Origin: Phoebastria nigripes
Taxonomy: Eukaryota; Chordata; Aves; Procellariiformes; Diomedeidae
Assembly: GCA_035582835.1 (NCBI GenBank)
Contig: JAYKAV010003066.1
Coordinates: forward strand, 1,670,122 to 1,734,121
Direction of reading: 5' to 3'
Length of the DNA: 64,000 bases
Positions 1 to 8,399 of this stretch are shown piece after piece. The notes under the pieces are model-generated. The model did no database searches. It saw only the letters and a program-made list of their open reading frames with translations, and was not told the DNA's origin. How positions within the stretch are numbered: the stretch's first letter is position 1; the number at the start of each line of letters is the position of its first letter. Made by a program: the position numbers and the translations under genes.

Positions 1-2777
1 ACAGCCTTGTCAGTAGAGAACAGGGGACACAATATGCAGGTTGCTTCTGAAGACAACTTCTGGACTGTACTTTGAGGTATTTAGGAACGAACAAACAAGC
101 AGAGGCATTTTGCTAGTTTTCCAGTTGTGATGAGGTGATTTCACAGACAGCAGCATATTCATTTGTAAATGCCACTAAGGCCTCTCTCTCTTCACCAACA
201 GGCGTTTAAGTAACTTGACAATCTAGCACATGTAGTACCTGTTCCTCCGTTGCTGCCTACGGATAGATATGGCAAGGGGCAGCAGGTGGGGAATCAAGAC
301 TTGACGATAGAAAAGAAACCAGTTCCTCACAGCTAGTACTCCACATGCCAGGCAAAGGATGATGACGACAGTCCTGGTTCAGATGGGACCGATCAGCTAC
401 TGCTACACAGAAGGAGAAAACGTTCGGTTTTGTGGTCCGCACAGAAGGGCCTCTCTCGACCTGTGTGTTTTCAAGGAAGGAAAAACAAAGAAAGAAACTG
501 AAATCTGGCACCGCGCTCCGAGATGACCTTGACACGGAAAAATACTCACGCTGGTATCAGTACTGATATCAGAACTGCAGTCACTTTTGGAAGGTCTGCA
601 CCTCTTTGGCTGTGCTGGCTCAGCTGTCCCTGTTGCAGCTTTAGCACTGTGTTTCCTGAAGAGCAGCAAGTCAGTCTTCTTCACCCTTGACCACTTCAGC
701 CCTTTGTTGTTGATGTTCCTTGTCCGAATGAGAAAGCAATGCTGGCCTTGGATGCGAGAATGGCGGCTGCTATCGGAAGGCCTCTCTGACTGCAACAAGG
801 AATTTTTTTTTCCCTTCTTTTTAATTAATCAATGATGAGCACTGTATGCTGTTGTACAGGGGAAATGGCTGCCAGAACCTTCCCAGAAGTCAAGTTTTCA
901 AAAATCAGAAGGACTAAATACTTGCACCTCAGACTTTGTGCAGTCTGATTGTAAACAGATTTATTGAAGAAGGTCAGACAGCATTCTGAGAGCGATTTTA
1001 CATTTCTTTTGCAAAACAACTGAAAACAAAATCTTTCCCAGAATGTAGTAAGAAACACTTTAACAATTATACAGCACGTGTTAAACTAGGAAATGTTATT
1101 TGATGTCAATATAAATATATTTTACATGATTACATTTACATCATTTACATTTACAAACCTAATACAAAATCACCCTCCTCCATTACAGAACTATGTTATA
1201 CCTCTGTTCTTACAGTATTCTCTGTAAAGCTTTCCATGTACATGCTTCTCTCTCTTCCCTTACCAAATCTATCCGCTTAGCGGACCCTCAATCCCTCTCT
1301 CACTCACTTTGCTGATTTACTGCATCTCACCACACTCTTCACGCAAATGTTAATCAGCAAAATAATTTTGTATTGTTTCCCGTACTTAGGTTCTTTTCTT
1401 TCCACATTTTTCTGGTCTCCTGTGAGAGCCAGGCTGTGAAGTACTGACTCTCCACCTCGCTATATATACATACTATGTATGAAGAAAGAAAGCTTACATA
1501 AAGTTAATGCATTGCACTATGTTATACTGCAACTCCAAGGGATTTGTACAGGCCTGAAAGAGAGTATGTGTGAAATGGAGCTCTCTGGGCGGGAGCCCCG
1601 ACAGAAAGCAAGCTGTGCTCAACAGTCAAGATGTGAGCAAGAGGGGGAACATGAATGAAGCCCTTTCACGCTCGGTCTGAGGTTGGCCGGGATGTGGTCG
1701 GGCCCTGCGATGGCTCTAACAGTGGTCCAACAAATAACTCTTTCAGCACCCGAACGCAAAGCAGCCCCTCCTCGTTCTCGCGCTCCCGCTCCCACGCTGC
1801 TCCCTCGGGTGTCCCATCGAGAAGCAGAGCAAGACACTGCCCCCAATGACAATCACTCCAAGAAAAGAAAACTTCAAAAGAGTAACCGTTGTCTTCCATT
1901 TTTTCACAGGGCAGCTTCACACACAGCTCCACCGGCTTAACTCAGGTGTAACGGCACGGCGGCAGGAATGAGCCAAGAATCACCGGAGACAGGTACTTCA
2001 TCTACCTTCCCGCTACCAGAAAATGCAAAAGCAGCTAACTACACAGCCAGGGTGGAGGATTTTTCCCCAAATTCCTCCCACTCCATGTTGTTTCTAGAAC
2101 CCGTCTGTGCCTTGCACCCCTGAGATGTAAAACACGGTAGAAAACTCAAGTCATAAATGAATCGCGTTATTTCACGCTCAAAAAGGGAACTAATGCTCCA
2201 GCACTAATGTGCGGATGGGTTCAAGGTCTTCAAAGCATAAAGCTGACAGCTTCGCCATTATGCATAAGAAAAGTATTTCTTCAATAGCCAAGATTCAACT
2301 TATTACTTGAAATATGCGATAGGCTATGGGAGCTCTAAGAAGGGCGACACCTGAAAACGAGATCCTTTAACAGCAAGTTTTTCAAAAGCCTGGCAACTTC
2401 GGGAACTAAACGGCATGCGGAGGCTTTATTTCGCCCGCTAACCTAGGCCCCGCGCGCCCTCCTGACCCCGCACTGAGGCAGCCTTCACCTGCGCCGCCCC
2501 GCCGGCGGCCCCAGCACGGACCCAGGGGCAGCCCCCGGCCCCCTTCGCGAGGGCAGCTCGGTACAAGCGGCACCGCCACCTCTCCGCACGCAGCCCGCCG
2601 CCCTCCTTCCCCTTCTGCTGCCGTTGCCGCCGGACCCGTCCCCTGAGCCGCGCCGGGGTGACGCCTACCACCGGGTACCCCCAGCGCAGGGGCTGTCCAC
2701 CACCCACGGCGGCGGTTAACGGTCGGCGGAGCTCCCCGCCCGCCCCTCCCGCCTCCCGCACCGCGGAGGGGACTTAC
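1..2777 (-). other. SEPTIN10: SEPTIN10 intron 1 (3'-ward part, runs off window)
   Basis: This stretch lies downstream, on the minus strand, of the splice donor that ends SEPTIN10 exon 1 at 2778, so it is inferred to be intron 1. I see no septin G-domain exon (no P-loop or switch motif) in any frame, so exon 2 must lie beyond the left edge. The right end (about 2400-2777) is GC-rich CpG-island shore. The rest is ordinary mixed-composition DNA with an AT-rich patch at 1090-1160. One possible alternative exon (550-789) is listed separately. Confidence 0.7.
550..789 (-). other. Possible unannotated in-phase coding exon
   Basis: On the minus strand a 240-bp open segment (80 codons, no stop) is bounded by an acceptor-like site (TTCCTTGTTGCAG ending at 790) and a canonical donor (GTGAGT starting at 549). 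Both boundaries fall in phase 0, so the segment could be inserted into or skipped from a transcript without a frameshift. Its translation is rich in Ser, Lys and Arg and ends in an acidic Ser/Asp/Thr stretch; it contains no domain I recognise. It lies inside inferred SEPTIN10 intron 1 on the same strand, so it could be an alternative exon, or chance. The polypyrimidine tract is mediocre, interrupted by a run of A. Confidence 0.3.
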
Positions 2778-2807
2778 CGGCTGCCGACCGGCATGGGAAG
2801 CGGCCAT
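2778..2807 (-). CDS. SEPTIN10: Septin-10, first coding exon (partial gene)
   Basis: The minus strand reads ATG at 2807, ten codons (MAASHAGRQP), then a perfect donor GTAAGT starting at 2777. From memory, human SEPTIN10 begins MASSEVARHL, giving the same short first coding exon with matching M-A-x-S and a similar basic end, and it lies in the same divergent arrangement beside SOWAHC on 2q13. The start has a good context (G at -3, G at +4). Septin-10 is a filament-forming GTP-binding cytoskeletal protein; its GTPase domain and coiled coil are encoded by exons beyond the left edge, so nothing catalytic is visible here. The identification rests on position, exon shape and a ten-residue match. A different minus-strand gene using this promoter is possible but less likely. 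Confidence 0.75.
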
Positions 2808-3206
2808 AGCCCCGCCGGGCGAGGCAGGAAGGGAGGGAAACGCGCGGGCGGAGCTGCCGCCGAGGGGAGAGGGCGCGCACCCACCCACCCGCCAGCCGTC
2901 ACGGGGCGCTCCCGGCCGCCGGGCAGAGGCAGCGCCACGGGCGGGCGGGGCCGCGGCGGCCCCACGCGGGGGGGAGGAGCGGAGGGGCCCCGTAGCCGCC
3001 CTGCTGCCGCTGAGGCGGGCGCTCGTGGCGCGGGGCGGCCGCGCGGGCCCCTCCCGGCCGGAGGGTGGCGCGGCGCCGCCGCCGCCGCCGCGGCAGTGAT
3101 TGCCGGGGCATCCGCCGCCAGGAGGAGGGGCTCGGGCAGCAGCGGCTCCGCCGCGCCCGCAGCAGCAGGCGGAGAGGCGGCGTGACGGGATGGGGCAGGG
3201 GCGGTG
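2808..3206. promoter_or_regulatory. Bidirectional CpG-island promoter between SEPTIN10 and SOWAHC
   Basis: The start codons of the two divergent genes are 400 bp apart. The interval is very GC-rich with dense CpG and several GC boxes (for example around 2941-2956 and 3031-3042), and I see no TATA or CCAAT box. A GCC trinucleotide run lies at about 3073-3091. This is the usual make-up of a broad bidirectional housekeeping promoter. Both 5' UTRs must lie within it; exact transcription starts cannot be read from sequence. The CpG-rich island as a whole extends roughly from 2400 to 4740, covering the SOWAHC coding region. Confidence 0.75.
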
Positions 3207-3207
3207 A
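3190..3207 (+). promoter_or_regulatory. Five-codon upstream ORF overlapping the SOWAHC start
   Basis: An upstream ATG at 3190 (G at -3, G at +4) encodes M-G-Q-G-R and stops at TGA 3205-3207. The A of that stop is the first base of the SOWAHC ATG, giving a TGATG overlap. Such overlaps are known termination-reinitiation configurations. Whether it is used depends on the transcription start lying upstream of 3190, which is likely but not shown. Confidence 0.5.
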
Positions 3208-4732
3208 TGGCGGAACCGGCGGAGCTGCGGCAGGAGTCGGTAGTGCGGTTCCTGGCGGCGCGGGGCGGGCGGGCGCGCAACGCGGAGCTGCTGGAGCATT
3301 TCCGGGACTGGCTCAGCCCCCCGGAGCCCGACCGCCGCGCCGCTGCCCGCCACCGATTCAAGGAGCTGGTCAACGCCGTGGCCACCGTGCGCCAGGAGCC
3401 CGGCACCGGCGTCAAGTACGTGCACCTCCGCCGCCGGTACTGCGCCCCGGAGCCCCCCGCCGCCGCCCTGACCCCCGGGGAGGAGGAGGCGGCGGCGGCG
3501 GGGGACAGCGCGAAGCGGCCGAGCTCGCCGCCCTCCCCGCGGGCGGGCGCTGAGGAGGCGNNNNNNNNNNNNNNNNNNNNNNNNNNNNNNNNNNNNNNNN
3601 NNNNNNNNNNNNNNNNNNNNNNNNNNNNNNNNNNNNNNNNNNNNNNNNNNNNNNNNNNNNNNNNNNNNNNNNNNNNNNNNNNNNNNNNNNNNNNNNNNNN
3701 NNNNNNNNNNNNNNNNNNNNNNNNNNNNNNNNNNNNNNNNNNNNNNNNNNNNNNNNNNNNNNNNNNNNNNNNNNNNNNNNNNNNNNNNNNNNNNNCGCCC
3801 CCGGGGCGGCGGCGCAGGGGGGCGGCCGCAGGAGCCTGCGGGAGGCGGCGCGGGGCGGCTCGCCCCAGCTGAAGCGCGGTGTCCTCCCCGGGGGGACCCG
3901 CGGCCGCGACTCGGACACCGCCTCGGTGGCCTCGTCCTCCGCCGAGGAGGAGGGGAGCACCACCGGCGCCGTGGCCCTGGACCCCCTGGAGCACGCCTGG
4001 ATGCTGTCGGCCTCGGACGGGCGGTGGGAGAGCCTGGAGGGGCTGCTGAGCTGTGAGCCGGCGCTGCTCTGCAAGCGGGACTTCATCACCGGCTTCACGG
4101 TGCTGCACTGGGCCGCCAAGCACGGGCGGCAGGAGCTGCTGGCCACGCTGGTCAACTTTGCCCAGCGGCACCAGCTGCCCGTGGACATCAACGCCCGCAC
4201 CAGCGGCGGGCACACTGCGCTTCACATAGCCGCCATGCACGGCCACGCCGAAGTGGTGAAACTGCTGGTAGGAGCCTACGACGCCGATGTGGACATCCGC
4301 GACTACAGCGGGCGCAAGGCCGCGCAGTATCTGCACCAGGGCACCTCGGGGGACATGCGGAGCCTTGTGGGGGCCCTGGAGGAGGAGGAGGAGGAAGGGG
4401 CTGCCGGCAATGGGAGCGGGCGTTGGAGGCTCTCCAAGGTGTTGCCTTCCAACCTCATGAGCTACCGGCTCTCTCACCACCACCACCATCACAGCACTGG
4501 GGAGGAAGGTGAGGGCACTGAAGGGGCAGCAATGCCAGGCAAGGGCAAGGAGATGACCAGGAAAGCCTCTGGCAGCGGGCGGATGAAACCTCGGCTTAAT
4601 AAGATCCGCTTCAGGACTCAGATCATCCACAACACACCCTCCTTTCGCGGTGACACCGAGGAGGAGGAGCACGAGGAGAAATCCCTGAAAGCGTCGTTCA
4701 AGCTCAGGCCAAAGTCCAATGTCTTTGGATAA
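3207..4732 (+). CDS. SOWAHC: Sosondowah ankyrin repeat protein C (intronless, with assembly gap)
   Basis: This is a single-exon gene of about 508 codons including the gap, against about 525 in human. The N-terminal ~80 residues form the conserved SOWAH winged-helix-like domain (RFLAARGGRARNAELLEHF, then FKELVNAVATVR and KYVHLRRRY). After the gap the frame resumes at 3797 with a Ser/Arg-rich linker and an acidic SSSAEEEG stretch. Two ankyrin repeats follow (about 4088-4165 and 4205-4333, each with TxLHxAAxHG), then a Glu run (about 4378-4397), a six-His tract (4475-4492) and the conserved tail KPRLNKIRFRTQI ... LRPKSNVFG. These C-terminal motifs separate SOWAHC from SOWAHA, B and D. The start is ATG at 3207 (G at -3, G at +4); the GTG at 3204 is not needed. 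The gap of 235 Ns (3561-3795) puts the two halves in different frames, so its true length must be 2 modulo 3. The protein's molecular function is poorly known. It is transcribed divergently from SEPTIN10. Confidence 0.93.
3561..3795. other. Assembly gap (235 N) inside SOWAHC
   Basis: This run of N lies in the extremely GC-rich part of SOWAHC between the N-terminal domain and the linker. Flanking codons end at 3560 and resume at 3797 with one spare base at 3796, so a gap of 235 breaks the frame. The real number of missing bases must be 2 modulo 3. This is typical GC-rich sequencing dropout, not a biological break. Confidence 0.97.
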
Positions 4733-5856
4733 GGCCGGGGAGCAGGAGGTCTGGGAGGTGGGCGCACGGACCAAAGTGCCCTAGGGTGTAGCATGGAAGG
4801 TGAGGCAGGTACAAGTGGGTGCTCATCTAGACTCGTGTACTGCAGGGAGATGGGTCCCGAGTAACTTGCTTTAACTCAGTTCAGTGGGGTCACTGAGCCC
4901 AGTGGGTCAACAGGGCTCTGGTGGCTTACAACTCCTGAGAGCAGCTGCTTCGGCTGGGCCCTCAGCGCTGAAATGAGAGGCAGCCGGTGCGTTGAGAAGT
5001 GCTGGGGTATTTAAAAGCTGTGCTCCTTTCTCTCTAAAGGCAGGCTTTGGGATTGGAAACCTGTGTTAGTGAATCTACTAGGATTAGCGAGTTGAGTGGG
5101 GGAAAAAGTGCAAATGCTCTACTCTTATATTATCAACTGATACTATAAACTACTTACAAACAACTTGCTATGTCAGAAGAACACCTCAGTAATATGCAAG
5201 TATACCTTAAGTTTCTCTTTAACAGCAATACCACCTGGCAGTGTGGAGTTGGCTACCCAGAATGAGACGGTAGATAACGGTTTCCTGTCAGAATCCAAGC
5301 TTCAATCCAGCAAAGACTTGAGCTTGTGTTGACTTTATCAATTGAAAATTGCCTGATTTGACATCGTGAATATATTAAAAAGAAAAAAAAATCCATTGCA
5401 CTGCAAACAATGAATAAAGTTAACCACGTGCAGAAGTCTCTGCTGTCTGAGGTACTACTGAGCTTGCTTATCGCTGTTGGAATACTAATACAAGATAACG
5501 GAAGCAAAGAGTCTTTTTATATATTTGGTATCTTATGTTTTGTCTTAGGCAAAGCAATTTTATTTTAATCACTGTGAATTCTCAAGTGCCAGACCTAGCG
5601 CAGCTCCAGTTATTAAGTCTGGTCAATTCTTGTTAATGTCATTTGTGTAACTCACTGCATTTAAAATCAGAAAATTGTGTTGTATGTGCTACCTGTGAAA
5701 GTTGTTCTCTTTTAGAAAAGAACACAGACACCATTGCATGAAATCTTCATGAAACTCTAATATGGTCCTGTAATGTAATAGCTACAGGTCTGTGTTCACT
5801 AGTAACTTGTGTGCCAATCCCTTCAACTGACTTTGTGCAGAAATAGGAAAAAAAAA

Positions 5857-5881
5857 GGGTGGGGTGGGGTGGGGTGGGGGG
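5857..5881 (+). repeat. (GGGGT)n repeat, possible RNA G-quadruplex
   Basis: Five consecutive runs of three or more G, separated by single T, lie on the SOWAHC sense strand within the inferred 3' UTR. The pattern meets the usual G3+N1-7 rule for G-quadruplex formation. Confidence 0.8.
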
Positions 5882-7156
5882 TGTGAATTCACACACAAGG
5901 TGAATAACCAGAACTCTGAAACTCTATCCCTGTTTATCATCCTGAGTGAAAGCAGTATAATGACATATTATAGTTAAGTGATGGCAATGGTGTTTGAGTT
6001 CTTTTAAACCTGTATTTCTAGAGAAGTGGTAACCAAGGCTTTGAACTGTTGTTCAACAACCTAGTAAGTCTTAATCTGATTGATGAGCCTATCCATCTGC
6101 TAAAGCTTTCAGAAACCTTGAATCTTGTTTCTCTGCTTTAAAGGTAGCAATTCCAGTGAAATCTAGGAGGCAGATTTGTATCCAGATTCGGCTTTCCTTA
6201 AGAATGGGGTATTGAGCTAATCCTGGATCCTGAATGCTGCTCAAGGTAGAAGCTCATCTGTGCTTCTAAGTTAAGGTACAGCCAATTTCAATGCAACATT
6301 TGTCAAAGCATGTTTCGAGTTGGCTTCCTCAGAATGTATGTGCATGTCTGGCCGGTAACTGACCAAAAGTGATAGGCTTTGACATGTTAAAATCCACGTT
6401 TGAGACACTGATTAAATGCATGCCACAAGCTCTAGAACACCTCACAGGGAAACTGCTGCTGGGAGCTGTGCACTTTCAAGGTAACAGCTCTCTGTAGCTG
6501 TTGCTGGTGGCTTACATTTCTTGTAGCAACAGAGGAAGGGAGTGCTGGCGATTAACTGGTTTCAGACTTCCCGTGCGGATAAATTACCAATTTCTGCACT
6601 TTGTGTCAAAACCCAATAAATGACAGTATTTGCATAGGCATGCAAGCAATACTTAACTGTTTCTGGGAAAAGTTACATGAAAAAAGAACTGAATCTCTGC
6701 ATAGGTGCTGGTCATTACTTTTGTGCAAAAAGACTAGAAATTATACAGAGGTTCAGCTTTAGTTTATCATTTATAAGCTATATTATTATAGATTTCATGT
6801 GCCTTCATTTTGGGTTGGTTGCCACAAATGTGATGGATAAAATCAGTCTTGCAAAGCACTTTGTCTTTACATCTGTGGGACAGGACCAGAAATTTTCCCT
6901 CAGACCTTCCCGTTTAAACTGTAAACTTGTACAAAAATGGGGTGTCTGAAAGGCAGGGAGAAATAATCATACGAATTATACTGCAGAGCTAATTCTTTTG
7001 TAACAGAGAAGAGAATTAAATGTCTAAGTATTAAAACTTCTTTCACTCTGAAAGATACAGAGCTTTTTAGACTTCTGTAGAAAGGAAGTTTTCTGACCGA
7101 ACACTTGCAACATGAGCCCTCTTCAGCACGGCCACTTCTGAACTGAGCACATATTC

Positions 7157-7363
7157 CATGCAACTACCTATGTCCAAACCTTATTAAAGTAACTTTCTGC
7201 TTTGAGAGTTTATAGTTCTTTCATAGGAACTGTTGGGTGAAGTGTTTATCTCTTCACATGCAACTACCTATGTCCAAACCTTATTAAAGTAACTTTCTGC
7301 TTTGAGAGTTTATAGTTCTTTCATAGGAACTGTTGGGTGAAGTGTTTATCTCTTCACATGCAA
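7157..7363 (+). repeat. Perfect 100-bp tandem duplication
   Basis: The block starting at 7161 (CAACTACCTATGTCCAAACC ...) is repeated exactly at 7261. The period is 100 bp and I see no mismatch over both copies; the shared sequence extends a few bases beyond each side (CATG before, CAA after). It lies in the inferred SOWAHC 3' UTR. It is either a very recent duplication or an assembly duplication. Confidence 0.95.
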
Positions 7364-7941
7364 ATAGCAAAGAATTGCACAAAAATACTGAGTCTTAGAT
7401 AGCTGTTGCGGTCTGGGGAAATAATTTGAGGGTTTTGATGCTTTGGGATTTGGAATACAGCACACTTTGGATTTTAAAAGACTAACTGGAACAAAGTTTT
7501 ATCTTGCATAATACAGTAGAACTTTGGTAATTACTAAGGGAACTTGAAAAATGGTAAAAAGGTGCCTCATGTATAACTCATTATTTGAAACTGTTGGTCC
7601 ACTCATACTGTTCAGCTGTCAATTAATGAAATTTCACCATAACAGTCCAAAGGTCTTTGCAAGGTGGGGTGCAACAGAGCAAACATCTCTGTTGGTGTTT
7701 CAGATGTATTGACGAATGGCTAGATTACCACTGGTGTCTGTCTGCGCTATGGGACTAAAGCACTTTGATGTCACATTATGACTGTCACATTCCACATGGT
7801 TACTTTTTATAACATGAGCTAAAACTTAAGTTTTGTTTGGAGATAGGAAAGGCTTGATGCCCTGTTTCAGAATATTTACAGTCTAGAGGTACTCCTGAGT
7901 CAAATATTTTGGATACATTGCATAGAAAGATGTGAATTTGA

Positions 7942-7947
7942 AATAAA
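7942..7947 (+). terminator. SOWAHC: Proximal polyadenylation signal (AATAAA)
   Basis: AATAAA on the SOWAHC sense strand is followed by GT-rich sequence. It could give a 3' UTR about 270 nt shorter than the distal signal. Confidence 0.45.
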
Positions 7948-8208
7948 GTTGTATGGTACAGAAAACTGGAGCACTTACTGGTGTCCTTTTAATGGTACGC
8001 TTGAAGTTACTGAATGTGTTTGTTCACTTTTTATGATGGTGTGTAAGGCAGCAAGACTGTAATGTAAACATTTGATATCTTTTATTGTATCTTATGTTTG
8101 AAATATTTTAGAGGCCTGGAAGCCTGTCAGTTTTTATTAATACAACTTTTTATGGGTGTCTTTCTGAATGGTTGTGAGTTAAGAATCTGTAAGCTTTAGT
8201 TTTATTGA

Positions 8209-8214
8209 AATAAA
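8209..8214 (+). terminator. SOWAHC: Distal polyadenylation signal (AATAAA)
   Basis: AATAAA is followed within 30 bp by T/GT-rich sequence (TTGTTTATGCTTG), a good downstream element. It is the most likely end of SOWAHC. Confidence 0.55.
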
Positions 8215-8310
8215 AAGAGCCCATGAATTGTTTATGCTTGAATTGACTTCTGTATGCTACATACTTAGGTGCTACTTGCATATTGGCTGTTAAAACTATG
8301 TACCGTTTTG

Positions 8311-8312
<2 letters not shown>

Positions 8313-8376
<64 letters not shown>
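8313..8376. repeat. T homopolymer, 64 bases
   Basis: This is an uninterrupted run of 64 T about 100 bp beyond the likely SOWAHC 3' end. On the minus strand it would be a poly(A) preceded by ATTAAA, but I find no recognisable element body or target-site duplication. Confidence 0.95.
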
Positions 8377-8379
<3 letters not shown>

Positions 8380-8399
8380 CATGGAGATGTCTGATACCA

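Larger units (their letters stand above)
4733..8235 (+). other. SOWAHC: SOWAHC 3' untranslated region
   Basis: The AT-rich, ORF-poor sequence after the SOWAHC stop extends to a good polyadenylation signal at 8209, about 3.5 kb. It contains a GGGGT repeat (5857-5881), a perfect 100-bp tandem duplication (7157-7363) and an earlier polyadenylation signal at 7942. The extent is inferred from signals, not from transcripts. Confidence 0.6.

Noticed and set aside
3204..3206. GTG as the SOWAHC start
   Set aside because: The next codon is an ATG in good context, so a non-ATG start is unnecessary.
2406..3425. Minus-strand open frame of 339 codons through the CpG island
   Set aside because: It is low-complexity Gly/Ala/Pro/Arg from GC-rich DNA. 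Only its short part MAASHAGRQP (2807-2778) is real, and it ends at a splice donor.
2774..4774. Minus-strand open frame of 666 codons opposite SOWAHC
   Set aside because: It is the antisense shadow of a GC-rich coding region and is carried through the N gap. The plus-strand frame has clear SOWAH and ankyrin homology.
7141..7363. CRISPR-like or regulatory repeat array
   Set aside because: There are only two copies, with no spacers, in a vertebrate 3' UTR. It is a simple tandem duplication.
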